From JAICIG01 sp035532215 (GTDB lineage: Bacteria; Planctomycetota; Planctomycetia; Pirellulales; JAICIG01), in the NCBI GenBank assembly GCA_035532215.1, contig DATKRK010000418.1, forward strand, positions 1 to 41,785: 41,785 bases of DNA, written 5' to 3'. The notes below the pieces were generated by a model, which searched no databases, was not told the DNA's origin, and saw only the letters and a program-made list of their open reading frames with translations. Below, one piece after another: positions 1 to 8,396 of the stretch (position 1 is the first letter of the stretch; each line of letters begins with the position of its first letter). A program made the position numbers and the translations under genes.

Positions 1-63
1 CTGGATTTCGGGCGGCAATGCCTGCAGTTGTTCGGGCGTAATCGGCGCTTGCGGCGGCAACAT
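1..63 (-). CDS. possible N-terminal fragment of a small proline-rich protein
   Basis: An ATG at 63 opens a frame that runs off the left edge. The visible 21 residues are rich in Pro and Gln (starting MLPPQAPITPEQLQ). An in-frame TGA lies about 24 bases upstream of the ATG, so the start could be real, but no good Shine-Dalgarno precedes it. It lies 53 bases downstream of the next small gene on the same strand and could be its operon partner. Too little is visible to assign a function. Confidence 0.2.
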   Translation of the reverse strand, partial: MLPPQAPITPEQLQALPPEIQ

Positions 64-116
64 ACCGACTATTTCGCCGATTTCGCCTCATGCGCGAAGA
101 GCAGTTTTCGCCCCGG

Positions 117-335
117 CTACGCCGGGGCGTGAACGGTTACGTCTTCGCCAAGCGGTTCCGGCGTATCATGCCGGTCTCTTGGTTGTTGCCCATCCCATTT
201 TCGTAAAACATCAGCAACACCTTGCATCAACGTCCCGTATTGTTGGCTTTCCGGCCGTTGATACGCCGACGTTTCACGCCCCGAAAGTAGCCCAATTGCT
301 GCCCGCCTGATCTCTTCGTATGAATGAGTCGCCAT
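117..335 (-). CDS. small hypothetical protein (72 aa)
   Basis: The frame can be opened further upstream, but the ATG at 335 has a strong GGAGG seven bases before it, so it is the likely start. The product begins MATHSYEEIRRAAIGLL and is mostly hydrophilic, with an amphipathic N-terminal helix and a Pro/Asp-rich tail. There is no signal peptide or membrane segment. A short protein followed on the same strand by another small frame at the window edge is compatible with a small two-gene unit such as a toxin-antitoxin pair, but no family motif is recognised, so this is only a possibility. Confidence 0.5.
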   Translation of the reverse strand: MATHSYEEIRRAAIGLLSGRETSAYQRPESQQYGTLMQGVADVLRKWDGQQPRDRHDTPEPLGEDVTVHAPA

Positions 336-500
336 CGGTTGCCCTCCGGTGAGTGCCTGGAAAGCCGCCATTGTATGGCATCTGGCATCCAATCCAAATC
401 CCCCTATGGCGGATAATTCAATTCATGCCGGATTGATATTGGGCGCTTCCTCGCCGCCGCCGCGACACTGAACGCGCCGGATTGTCTTTTCTGCCGCCCT

Positions 501-1709
501 TTACGCCCCTTCCCGCATCAATTCCTTGATCGCCCCTTCCAACCGATCGGTCGTTTCCGCCGCTACCGTCCTTGGCCGGGCGGTCGGATCGGCCTGGCTG
601 AGATCGATCGGCTCGCCGAAGACGACGCGGGCGCGGCGGCGGCCTTTGGGGAGGGCGAAGCCGTCGAGGTCTTCTTCGAGCTTTTCGATCGTCTCGGCGA
701 TCCGCTCGATCGAAGGCTTTTCGCTGAGGTAATTGCCCGGATAACTGTAGGCTTGCAGGGCCAACTGCACGTCGTCCAAGGCGTCGCGGGCCTGCTCGCG
801 ATCTTCGGCGCCGGTCGCTTCGTCGGTCCAGATCTCGAACAGCCGCCGCCGCAGCGTCTTGACGCGCAAGGCCACCGTTTCGGCCGAGGGAGATTTTTTC
901 AGATACTCGGTCTCGTGCCGGGCCAACAGCGATTCGGTCAACAGCGCCAGCCGCTCGGCCAGCGTGCCGGCGGTTTCGAAGGAGCGGCCGAATTTTTCTT
1001 TCTCGCGGATCGTGAGCAAAAACTCGCCGTAGTGCAGAATCCGCTGGTCGAGCGAGGCGCCGCGCGGCGTCTTCAATCGCAGGCTGTGTTCGAGCCGGGC
1101 CACGGCCGTTTCGATCTTCGGCCGGATGTCGTCGACGTAACGGTAGCGAATGGCCGTCGGCACGATCCACACGCGGCGGCCGGGCGCGGTCTTGGTCAGC
1201 TCGCGCTGGGCGCTGAAGGCCATGAAAGCCACGCCGTCCAACAGCGGCGTCAGCCGGTCGTTGAGGCGGTAGACTTCGCCCTCGGGGAACACGACCAGCG
1301 AGCGGCCGGTGGTGAGAATCTCGGCGCCCTGCTTCAGCGCGCGGCGGTCGCAGCCTTCGCGATCGACGCTGAAGGCGCCCATCCGCTGCAGAATCCAGCC
1401 GTCGAGGCCCAAGTGCGGGCGGAAGATTTGCCAGGCGGCCATGAAGTGCAGTTGCCGGCCGATCCGCCAGCCGACTTGCATCATCACGTGCGGGTCGCTG
1501 TCGTGGCTATGGTTGGGCGCCAGCAGCACGCCGTCGCCCGCGGCGAATTGCCGGCCGAATTCGTGCGGCCGGTCGATCGCGACTTCGGCGATCTTGTAGT
1601 AGCGCCGCAGATACCAATAGCGCCACGGTTCGAGGGCCGCATTCCAGAAGCGGTTGGGCCGCGGCGGCCAGAACCGCGGCATCGCCCCGTCGACGATCGC
1701 ATTCCACAT
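501..1709 (-). CDS. PlsC-like 1-acylglycerol-3-phosphate acyltransferase family protein
   Basis: Contains the hallmark acyltransferase block I, H-x4-D, within NHSHDSDPH (about residues 66-74), and block III FPEGE near residue 141, the glycerol-phosphate binding motif of the PlsC/LPLAT family. These enzymes transfer an acyl chain to a lyso-phospholipid or related acceptor at the inner membrane. At 402 residues it is longer than a minimal PlsC (about 240). The extra C-terminal half is helical and charged, ending in a short segment (RRRARVVFGEPIDLS) that resembles the last strand of LPLAT domains. The start is uncertain: ATG 1709 and ATG 1682 are both possible and neither has a strong Shine-Dalgarno. 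The exact acceptor lipid cannot be read from sequence. Transcribed alone. Confidence 0.8.
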   Translation of the reverse strand: MWNAIVDGAMPRFWPPRPNRFWNAALEPWRYWYLRRYYKIAEVAIDRPHEFGRQFAAGDGVLLAPNHSHDSDPHVMMQVGWRIGRQLHFMAAWQIFRPHLGLDGWILQRMGAFSVDREGCDRRALKQGAEILTTGRSLVVFPEGEVYRLNDRLTPLLDGVAFMAFSAQRELTKTAPGRRVWIVPTAIRYRYVDDIRPKIETAVARLEHSLRLKTPRGASLDQRILHYGEFLLTIREKEKFGRSFETAGTLAERLALLTESLLARHETEYLKKSPSAETVALRVKTLRRRLFEIWTDEATGAEDREQARDALDDVQLALQAYSYPGNYLSEKPSIERIAETIEKLEEDLDGFALPKGRRRARVVFGEPIDLSQADPTARPRTVAAETTDRLEGAIKELMREGA

Positions 1710-1877
1710 GAACTTTCGCCCGCGCGCTGGCGGCGCACCCGGTGGTCGTTCGCTTGCACGGTCCGATTCTCGCCGGGGCGGAAGGGCAAGTCAAATCGCC
1801 GGCGCGAGACGGTGGGAGTTAACCACGGAGGCATGGAGAGCACGGCGAGTAAGACAAGGCAGCGCGCCCTCACCTAA

Positions 1878-1896
1878 CCTCTCCCAGAGGGAGAGG
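1878..1896. repeat. short CTCTCCC palindrome
   Basis: CCTCTCCC-AGA-GGGAGAGG is a perfect 8-bp stem with a 3-base loop in the gap upstream of the acyltransferase gene. The same core is extended to a 14-bp stem at 27742-27772, so this is a dispersed element rather than a gene-specific terminator. Confidence 0.6.
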
Positions 1897-1963
1897 GACA
1901 TGAACGACCGGGTTGTTGCCCCGTTTCCCGCCTGTCTGCCTATCTACCCTACTACCTGTCTGA

Positions 1964-2386
1964 CTATTGACTACTGACGACCGGCGGCGTGCTTTGCTGC
2001 GACGTGATGGCGGTGTTGAAGCCGGGGTTGAAGCTGGAGATGTTGCCGGTGTCGAACTTCACGCCTTGGCGTTGGGCCAAGAGCCGCAGCACCTTTTCGA
2101 AATACTGCACGCGATACGCACGCTTGTGGCGGGCCCAGAGAAACGCTTGTTCGACCAGGCTTTGGGGCAAGCTGCCCTCGTTGACCCTGGTCAGCACGAC
2201 TTTGATAAAGGCGAAGTCTTGCGGCCGCATCGCGCGCAGCCCCCTTTCGAGCTGCACCTTGAGACTGACTTTCGTCGTGCCGACGTCGGTGCTGATGATG
2301 TCGTCGGCCGAGGCCGGCTCGCGCAACAGGGGCAGACTGCCGAGCCCGGCGCCGATCAATGCCAAAGCGAACCACTTGCGGTTCAT
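1964..2386 (-). CDS. small secreted protein of unknown function (140 aa)
   Basis: The ATG at 2386 is preceded by GGAGG with six bases of spacing, which fixes the start. The first 25 residues form a Sec-type signal peptide (basic MNRKWF, hydrophobic core, then a likely cut near EPASA-DD). The mature part is about 115 residues, with a helical, charged middle (YFEKVLRLLAQRQGVKFD) and a Ser/Thr/Asn/Gln-rich C-terminus. No family was recognised. It probably acts in the periplasm or outside the cell. It is transcribed away from a large inverted repeat at 2537-2668 and shows no obvious operon partner. Confidence 0.7.
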   Translation of the reverse strand: MNRKWFALALIGAGLGSLPLLREPASADDIISTDVGTTKVSLKVQLERGLRAMRPQDFAFIKVVLTRVNEGSLPQSLVEQAFLWARHKRAYRVQYFEKVLRLLAQRQGVKFDTGNISSFNPGFNTAITSQQSTPPVVSSQ

Positions 2387-2536
2387 TGCGTGCCTCCATG
2401 CGACCCTCGGTCGCGCAATCGTTCCAGAATGGACCATTCGAAGGGAGCGGACTTGTAGCGAAATTGCGGCCCGGCCGCAAGGCGGATGTTGGGCAAGCGG
2501 GGTTTGTGCGTCGATGAGCGAATTCCTGCAAAATCA

Positions 2537-2668
2537 AGCCACGGATGGAACACGGATCGAACACGGATAAGAAATCGAGAACCGCAAGTTCGAACCTCAC
2601 CTTCGTCCGGCGGAAAGTGAAGCTCCGTGTGATTTTATCCGTGTTCGATCCGTGTTTCATCCGTGGCT
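2537..2668. repeat. 34-bp inverted repeat built from CACGGAT units
   Basis: Arms 2537-2570 and 2635-2668 are complementary over 34 bases with one mismatch (a possible G-T pair), around a 64-base loop. Each arm contains three 11-bp-spaced copies of the word CACGGAT, so the element is both an inverted and a short tandem repeat. It fills most of the 326-base gap between the secreted protein gene and the fusion gene at 2713-6585; I see no other gene there. A second small hairpin (TTGCGGC-CCG-GCCGCAA) lies near 2464-2480. Confidence 0.85.
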
Positions 2669-2712
2669 CGCTCCTCCTCTCCGCGAGTCACCGTAATACT
2701 TCGGGCAACCCC

Positions 2713-5700
2713 TTACTCTTTTGGACCACGCATGACCTGCAAATACCTGATTGACGTCAAAAACTCGTCCATCCTCGCGGTGGTTTTCTCAAGCCAGGGC
2801 GGGCGGTTGAAGAACGAATGGGGCTGGCCGGGCGCGGTGTAAAGCTCCGCCCGATGACCGAGTTTCTCGCTGGCGGCCATGAACTCCTTGGCCTGGGCCA
2901 TCAACGGGTCAGCGTCGCCGAACATCAAGAGCGTCGGCGGGCTGTCCTTGGCCAGGTGCAGCGTGGGCGAAATCGCTTTGCCCAGCTCGGCGTCGTTGCC
3001 GATCCGGTCCATCAACTGGGGCCTTCCGTCGAAACGGAGCACCGGGTTGAAGAGCACCAAGGCGTTGGGCCGCGAAGAGATCTGGGCGTCTTCGTCTGCG
3101 GCGTCGAGCCCCGGCGCCAACGCCGTACAGGCCGCGATGTGCCCGCCGGCCGAGCCGCCGGCGGCGGCGATCCGCTCGGGATCGACGCCCAGTTCCGCCG
3201 CGTGCTGGCGCAGCCAGCGGACGGCGCTCTTGGCGTCCTCGACGCATTCCTTGGGCGAAACGTCGTGCCGCGATTTCACGCGGTAATCGGCCCGAGCGGC
3301 CACCATGCCGCGCGCGGCCAGGCGCCCGGCCTGCGTCTCGAACTGCGAGATTCGCCCGTTCGTCCAGCCGCCGCCGAAGAAGAACACGATCGCCGGCCGC
3401 TTGTCGGTCGCTTTCCAATCGGCCGGATAGTGCACGACCATTTCCAATTCAGTCTGCGGCGTCTTTTTGTAGACGAAGCTCTTGGTCGCCGCCGCGGCCG
3501 CTGGCTTTTTCTGGCGGCTTTCGGCCTGGGCCAATAGCACGGCCGTGCCGGGCGGTTGCGCAGAACTCGCGGCCGGTGCGGCGCCGGGGGCTTGATCCGA
3601 CTGCAAATAAGCGAACAAATCTCGCAGCTCCTGGTCGGCCAAGGGATCAAGCAGCCGCTCGGGCATCAGCGACAGCGGGCTCGGCTCGAAGGCGTCCAAT
3701 TCGCCGCGAGCAAGCGTCGTGCGGATATTCTGGGCGTCGACGAGCGTCACCGTGTCGGCCGTCGACGCGGCCAGCAGACCGTTGATCGCGCGGCCGTCGG
3801 CGGTCTGGGCGGCGTAAGCCACGTACTCGGCGCGAATCACCGAACTGGGGTCGACGATATTTGGCAGCAGCACCGAAATGTTCTTGCGATCGACGCCCGT
3901 CAGGTCGGGGCCGATGCGGTTGCCCTGGCCAAACAACGGGTGGCAGGTCTGGCAATGCTTGGCGACCAGCTTCTGCCCGTTGGCCGCGTCGCCTTTGCCT
4001 TTGGCCAGAATCTGCTGGATGGCCAGGATGCGGCCTTGCTTTTCTCGCGAGGTGGCCGGCGCAACCTTGCCCCAGAGGGCTTCGATCTTGGGCGTCAACT
4101 CGGGCTGGTCGTGAACGAGCATCTGGCGGACCTGGTCGAGACCGACGTCGGCCGCGGGAATTTGCTTTTGTTCGACGGCCGCCACCAGCGACTCGGTCCA
4201 GGTCGCGCGGCTGGCGAGCATCGTTCGCACGCGAGCTTTCACCTCGGCCGTCATCCGCGGATATTGCTCGACGAGCGTCTGGGCGATTTCAGGCGAGTCG
4301 TAAGGCTGCAAGGCCGCCAGCGCCGCGATTTCGATCGCGGGCGGCTCGCCCTCCTGGACAAGCGGCAACAATTTCTCGATGTACGCCGCGCGGGGCACGG
4401 CGGCCAGCGTCTGCAACAGCGCCGCGCGATCCGCGTCGGCGGCGCTGCGATCGGCGATGCGCTCAAGCGCTAACTTGGAAGCCTTCGCAATCTGCATTCG
4501 CAACGCAACGCGGATCACCGCCGAATCGAGCGGCTTTTCGTCGAGCGTTTCGGCGATCGCTTCGGTCATGTCGCCGGGCGCCTCAACCCTGCCGACTTCG
4601 GCCAATTGCAAATCGATGGCGGCCAAGAGCGCATTCCGCGCGGCCATATCCGGCGCGAGCCACAACAATTGCCCGCACGCCGCCCAGCCGGCTTCGGAGC
4701 GATCGCCGGCATAGCGGCGCGCCAGCCGCTCGACGAGCGTGCTGCGCACCAGCGGCCGACTCCAGGCCGCCGGGGCTGCTAGCATGGAGAGGACTCGCGG
4801 AGCGTCGGAAATCGCGTTGTCCTCAACCGCCCACCAGATCAACAGCGGCAGGTGCGGATCGGCGGCGTCCTCGTCGTGCGCGAGCATCGGCTCGACGATC
4901 TCCAGGCATTGTCCGCCCGGCAGACGCTTCGCCGTGCAGGCAAGCTGGCTGCGAACGTGCAAATCGGTTTCTCGTTCGGCCAGTGCGACGAGCTCGGGCA
5001 TGAGCGCGGGCGAGATTTTCCGTTCGTCGCCCAACAGGCGAATGGTCCACTCCCGGACTGCGGCGAAGGGATGATCGAGCAGCGTTTCGGCCAATTCTTC
5101 GTCGAATCCGCCGCTGACATAGACCGCCCACAACGCTTCCAGCGCACTTTTCTCCGACGTGGCCTTGGCCAGCCGCTCTTTCAAGGCATCGACGATTGTC
5201 GCGTCTTGCCGCTCGCCGAGAATGCGCCGCGCCTCGCGCGAGTACCAGGCGTTGTTGTGATCGAGCAACTCGACCAGTTCGACACTGGCCAGCTTTTCCA
5301 GCCCCAGCGGTCCCATCGGCTGGGGCTTCGCGCCCGCGGGGACGAACCGCCAGATGCGGCCGTCCGTGCGACTGGGCGGATACCATTGGCTGCGGTCTTT
5401 CGGGCTGGTGTGGCTGATGTTCACGTCGCACCAGTCGGCGGCGTACAGCGCGCCGTCGGGGCCGACCAGGCAATCGACCGGCCGGAACCAAACGTCGGAC
5501 GAAACGGCGAAATCCTCCTGGAAGTGCGTCTCGAAGGTCGAGCCGCTCGGCTTCAACTGGCTCACGCGCATCGCGTTGGCCCGCAGGTTCGGGTAGATCA
5601 CGGCGCCGTCGAAGCGCTCGGGCAGCAGGCCGCCCTGATAGATCACCGCGCCGCCGGTCAGCGCGCTGCCCAAAAAGCCGACGTGCTTGACCGGGTTGAA

Positions 5701-6585
5701 ATATCCGAATGAGAACGGGTTGTGCAGCGGCCCGTGCTTGCCGAAGCCTTTGATGTAGTACGCGCCCTGCACGTGATGGCACAGCGGCTCGGTCGTGTTG
5801 CCCCCGGCGAACAACCGGCCTTGCGGGTCGAATTCGATGCCCCAGGTGTTGCCGCCTCCTTCGGCGAACAGCTCGAACCGCTTCGTGCGGACGTGATAGC
5901 GCCAGATGCCTTGCTGGAATTCGATGCCGCGGATATTGGCGGTGACAGTGCTGCCTTGGGCGCCGTAGAGCCAGCCGTCGGGGCCCCAGGTGAGCGAGTT
6001 GGCGAAGGCATGCGCGTCTTCCATGCCGAAGCCGGTGAGCAGCACTTCGGGATCGCCGTCGGGGACGTCATCGCGATCGCGGTCGGCGTAATACAACAAG
6101 TACGGCGGCTGCGCGACGAACACGCCGCCATAGCCCAGCGCCATGCCCGAGGCCAGGTTCAAGCCGCTCAAGAATTGTTTGGTGCGGTCGGCGCGGCCGT
6201 CGCCGTCGGTATCTTCGAGAATCGTGATCCGGTCGGCGCCCTGGGGGCCGCGCGGCGGCGGATCGGGGAGGCGGTCGTACTTGGTGCGCAGATACTGATC
6301 GACGGCGGTCGCCTTCAGCCCGTTGGGGTTCGGGTATTGGATATATTCGAGCACCCACATCCGGCCGCGATCGTCGAAGCTGATGCTCACCGGCTGCGCG
6401 ACTTGCGGTTCGCTGGCGAAGAGCTGCAGCTCCAGGCCCTCGGCGACGCGGATTTGCTGGCGAGCTTCCTCGGGCGTCGGCGCCTGAGAGACGGAATCCT
6501 GGCCGCAAGCGTATTGGCCGGGCGGCAACGCAGCGAACGGGAGACAAACAACCCCAACGAGAAAAATGGTCGCCGAACGTTTCAT
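2713..6585 (-). CDS. secreted PVC-type dehydrogenase / HEAT-like / cytochrome c / alpha-beta esterase fusion
   Basis: A 1290-residue protein with an N-terminal signal peptide (MKRSATIFLVGVVCLPFAAL). Residues about 45-420 match the Planctomycetes/Verrucomicrobia membrane-bound dehydrogenase domain, a propeller like glucose/sorbosone dehydrogenases (RGRMWVLEYIQYPNPNG, TDGDGRAD). Residues about 430-850 are helical repeats of HEAT type. A PVC-type heme-binding segment follows, with CQTCH near residue 880 and GPDLTG after it. After an Ala/Pro-rich linker (about 1000-1035), residues 1040-1280 form a complete alpha/beta hydrolase: FFFGGGW oxyanion region, nucleophile in GGSAGG (about Ser1145), Asp in FGDADP and His in GQPHSFF. 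The family oxidises sugars or alcohols in the periplasm and passes electrons to the heme. The attached esterase suggests deacylation of the same glycan or product, which is inference. Confidence 0.85.
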   Translation of the reverse strand: MKRSATIFLVGVVCLPFAALPPGQYACGQDSVSQAPTPEEARQQIRVAEGLELQLFASEPQVAQPVSISFDDRGRMWVLEYIQYPNPNGLKATAVDQYLRTKYDRLPDPPPRGPQGADRITILEDTDGDGRADRTKQFLSGLNLASGMALGYGGVFVAQPPYLLYYADRDRDDVPDGDPEVLLTGFGMEDAHAFANSLTWGPDGWLYGAQGSTVTANIRGIEFQQGIWRYHVRTKRFELFAEGGGNTWGIEFDPQGRLFAGGNTTEPLCHHVQGAYYIKGFGKHGPLHNPFSFGYFNPVKHVGFLGSALTGGAVIYQGGLLPERFDGAVIYPNLRANAMRVSQLKPSGSTFETHFQEDFAVSSDVWFRPVDCLVGPDGALYAADWCDVNISHTSPKDRSQWYPPSRTDGRIWRFVPAGAKPQPMGPLGLEKLASVELVELLDHNNAWYSREARRILGERQDATIVDALKERLAKATSEKSALEALWAVYVSGGFDEELAETLLDHPFAAVREWTIRLLGDERKISPALMPELVALAERETDLHVRSQLACTAKRLPGGQCLEIVEPMLAHDEDAADPHLPLLIWWAVEDNAISDAPRVLSMLAAPAAWSRPLVRSTLVERLARRYAGDRSEAGWAACGQLLWLAPDMAARNALLAAIDLQLAEVGRVEAPGDMTEAIAETLDEKPLDSAVIRVALRMQIAKASKLALERIADRSAADADRAALLQTLAAVPRAAYIEKLLPLVQEGEPPAIEIAALAALQPYDSPEIAQTLVEQYPRMTAEVKARVRTMLASRATWTESLVAAVEQKQIPAADVGLDQVRQMLVHDQPELTPKIEALWGKVAPATSREKQGRILAIQQILAKGKGDAANGQKLVAKHCQTCHPLFGQGNRIGPDLTGVDRKNISVLLPNIVDPSSVIRAEYVAYAAQTADGRAINGLLAASTADTVTLVDAQNIRTTLARGELDAFEPSPLSLMPERLLDPLADQELRDLFAYLQSDQAPGAAPAASSAQPPGTAVLLAQAESRQKKPAAAAATKSFVYKKTPQTELEMVVHYPADWKATDKRPAIVFFFGGGWTNGRISQFETQAGRLAARGMVAARADYRVKSRHDVSPKECVEDAKSAVRWLRQHAAELGVDPERIAAAGGSAGGHIAACTALAPGLDAADEDAQISSRPNALVLFNPVLRFDGRPQLMDRIGNDAELGKAISPTLHLAKDSPPTLLMFGDADPLMAQAKEFMAASEKLGHRAELYTAPGQPHSFFNRPPWLEKTTARMDEFLTSIRYLQVMRGPKE

Positions 6586-6956
6586 GGTTCGAAGTTCTCC
6601 GGACTAAGAGGCGCATCGATGCGGCCGCACGGAGCGATTCGCCGTCCGCGGCCTTCGCCAGAAGTTCCTGCCGATTCTAACTCACCGCTCCAGCGGACGA
6701 AATCGGGTGGCCCTGGAGTCGCCCTGCTTGCCGCCAGCTTTAACTGGCGGTTTTCGGAGAATTAAAATCGGTTTTCAAAGCCGGCTCTAGCCGGGCTTCT
6801 CGAAGATTTCGGCGAAGCGAAGAGCCCGCCGGAAAGACAAGGGTTGAAGCAGGCGGCAGGCCAACAAGATATTGCCTTCGCCAGTTCGCGCCGATGCAAC
6901 CTTGGGCAAACCGATTCCACCGCGACGCTCCCTTTATGGTCGGGGCGTTCGAGGCT
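6586..6956. other. intergenic region with two short hairpins
   Basis: No gene is supported in these 371 bases. A perfect 7-bp hairpin, CCGCCAG-CTTTAA-CTGGCGG, lies at 6732-6751 and is followed on the plus strand by TTTT, so it resembles a weak terminator, although no plus-strand gene precedes it. A second small inverted repeat (CCGGCT..AGCCGG) is near 6781-6794. The region must hold the promoter for the fusion gene, but I could not pick out convincing -35/-10 boxes. Confidence 0.4.
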
Positions 6957-7403
6957 TCACCAGCCCGACTCGGCGGATTGCAGCGTGCCGAGCACGGCGT
7001 TTTGCCAACGAGCGCAGCGGACGTATTGCTGTGTGAGCACGGCGACCAATTCTTCGTGGTCGATCGGCTTGAGCAGGTAATCGCTGGCGCCGTATTCGAT
7101 CGCTTCGGTGATCTTGTCCCAGGTCGAGTGAGCGGTGACGAAGATGACCTGGGTCCAGGCGTTGCGCCGCTTGGCAAATCGCAAGATCTCCAATCCGCCG
7201 CCGCCAGGCATTTCCAAATCGGAGATCAACAGATCGCAGCAGTTTTCTTCCAGCCAGCGCCGCGCCTGATCGGAATCGGTGTGTCCGAACACCGTGATAC
7301 GCTCGCCAAGCTGTCGCTCGATGACCTGCGTCAACAATCTCACCATGCTCGCGTCGTCGTCGACTACGAGCAAGTTCAGTTTTCGGGCCATGCTGGTTTG
7401 CAT
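6957..7403 (-). CDS. single-domain (receiver-only) response regulator
   Basis: A 148-residue CheY-like receiver. Acidic pocket residues lie in LLVVDDD, the phospho-acceptor Asp is in ISDLEMP, the switch Thr in FVTAHS and the conserved Lys in LLKPID. No output domain follows, so it would act by protein contact, as CheY or Spo0F do. The ATG at 7403 (MQTSMARKLN) is chosen because AGGA lies upstream; the frame is open further but codes nothing receiver-like there. No histidine kinase is in the window, so its partner is unknown. It diverges from the ECF sigma operon, and its promoter region carries a small palindrome at 7478-7492. Confidence 0.9.
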   Translation of the reverse strand: MQTSMARKLNLLVVDDDASMVRLLTQVIERQLGERITVFGHTDSDQARRWLEENCCDLLISDLEMPGGGGLEILRFAKRRNAWTQVIFVTAHSTWDKITEAIEYGASDYLLKPIDHEELVAVLTQQYVRCARWQNAVLGTLQSAESGW

Positions 7404-7477
7404 CGAAAGCGATCCTCGGGGCTGGAACCTGTCGGAAAAGAAAACCTCGGCGTGCCGCCACAACGCCGCAGGTGCTG

Positions 7478-7492
7478 AAGTATAGAATACTT
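7478..7492 (-). promoter_or_regulatory. candidate -10 box inside a palindrome upstream of the response regulator
   Basis: AAGTAT-AGA-ATACTT is a perfect 6-bp inverted repeat with a 3-base spacer. On the minus strand it contains TATACT (7479-7484), a five-of-six match to a -10 box, about 75 bases before the response regulator start. The -35 is poor. A palindrome across the -10 box is typical of an operator, but the binding protein is unknown. Confidence 0.4.
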
Positions 7493-7696
7493 TTACTCCC
7501 CAAAAGGCGGGTATCGGCTGATTATTCGCGCAGCCTGGCGCCGCGGCGGGAAGCAGTCTGACACGTAAGTCTTGTGTTGCAAAAGACATGCGACATGGGC
7601 CGCGATTGCATCCAACGCGGTTTGTGACGGAACCGCTGGCAAGCGGCTACTAAGCTTGGGGAAGAAACCATCTTTGTCTCGCCTGAGAGTGCCTGC

Positions 7697-8263
7697 GTGG
7701 ACGCGCTTTTGGAAACCACCGAGCGCACTGACGAGGCGTTGGCGGCCGAGGCGGCCCGCGAGGGCTCTGACGGGCCGGCGTTCGTCGCTTTGCTCGATCG
7801 CTATCGCGATCGGGTGTGGCGGATTTGTTTCCGTCTGATGGGCCACGCCGACGACGCTCAGGACGCCGCGCAGGAGGTCTTCGTGCGACTGTTCTTGAAT
7901 CGCGCCAAGTTCGACGGCCGCTCGAAATACTCGACCTGGGTTCACGGCGTGGCGGTGCGCACCTGTCTCGGCCTGCGTCGCAGCCGAGGCCGGCGCCGCC
8001 GGCACGAAGATGCCGCCGGCGAAATCGCTTTGGAAATGCGAGCGCCCGCCGCGCGTTCGGCGGCGCCCGACTTGTCGCTCGATTTGGAACAGATGCTCGA
8101 AAGCCTCGACGAAGAAGACCGGGCGCTGGTCATTCTCAAGTACTCCGAAAACTACAGCTACGAGGAATTGGCCGCCATCTTCGGCCTTTCCGAAAGCGCT
8201 TGCAAAATGCGCGTCAGCCGGGCTCGAGAGAAGATTCGACAAAAATTCGGCGATTCTGCGTGA
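7697..8263 (+). CDS. ECF RNA polymerase sigma factor
   Basis: 188 residues with region 2 (DAQDAAQEVFVRLF, then STWVHGVAVRTCLGLRR) and region 4 (LDEEDRALVILKYSENYSYEELAAIFG cut here in two parts, helix-turn-helix SESACKMRVSRAREKI), and no region 1 or 3, so it is an extracytoplasmic-function sigma factor. It starts with GTG at 7697. A possible ECF-type promoter (GGAACC at 7629-7634, CTAA near 7650) precedes it, which would fit autoregulation, but the spacing is short. The next genes on the strand are a small one-helix membrane protein and a mechanosensitive-type channel, a grouping that suggests control by envelope tension. Confidence 0.92.
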   Translation: MDALLETTERTDEALAAEAAREGSDGPAFVALLDRYRDRVWRICFRLMGHADDAQDAAQEVFVRLFLNRAKFDGRSKYSTWVHGVAVRTCLGLRRSRGRRRRHEDAAGEIALEMRAPAARSAAPDLSLDLEQMLESLDEEDRALVILKYSENYSYEELAAIFGLSESACKMRVSRAREKIRQKFGDSA

Positions 8264-8302
8264 CGCGGCCCGCGGCGCCGGCAACTCACCAATAGCCAAA
8301 CA

Positions 8303-8371
8303 CGTAGGGTGGGGCGCAGCCCCACGCGGCGCAACGTGCGAACCAACGTGGGGCTTTCGCCCCACCCTACG
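8303..8371. repeat. 13-bp inverted repeat (GTAGGGTGGGGC type) inside the sigma operon
   Basis: CGTAGGGTGGGGC at 8303-8315 is exactly complementary to 8359-8371. Inner pairs (GCCCCACG/CGTGGGGC) extend the structure. It fills the gap between the sigma gene and the small membrane protein gene. A related copy with the TAGGGTGGGGCG arm is at 19858-19928, so it belongs to a dispersed palindrome family. In RNA it would form a strong hairpin between the two coding regions. Confidence 0.8.
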
Positions 8372-8396
8372 TTAGGTCCAATCCAAGGCGGACGCG

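Noticed and set aside
2575..2600. TTCGAA-containing stretch resembling a tRNA T-arm
   Set aside because: No acceptor, D or anticodon arms could be folded around it; it is the loop of the inverted repeat.
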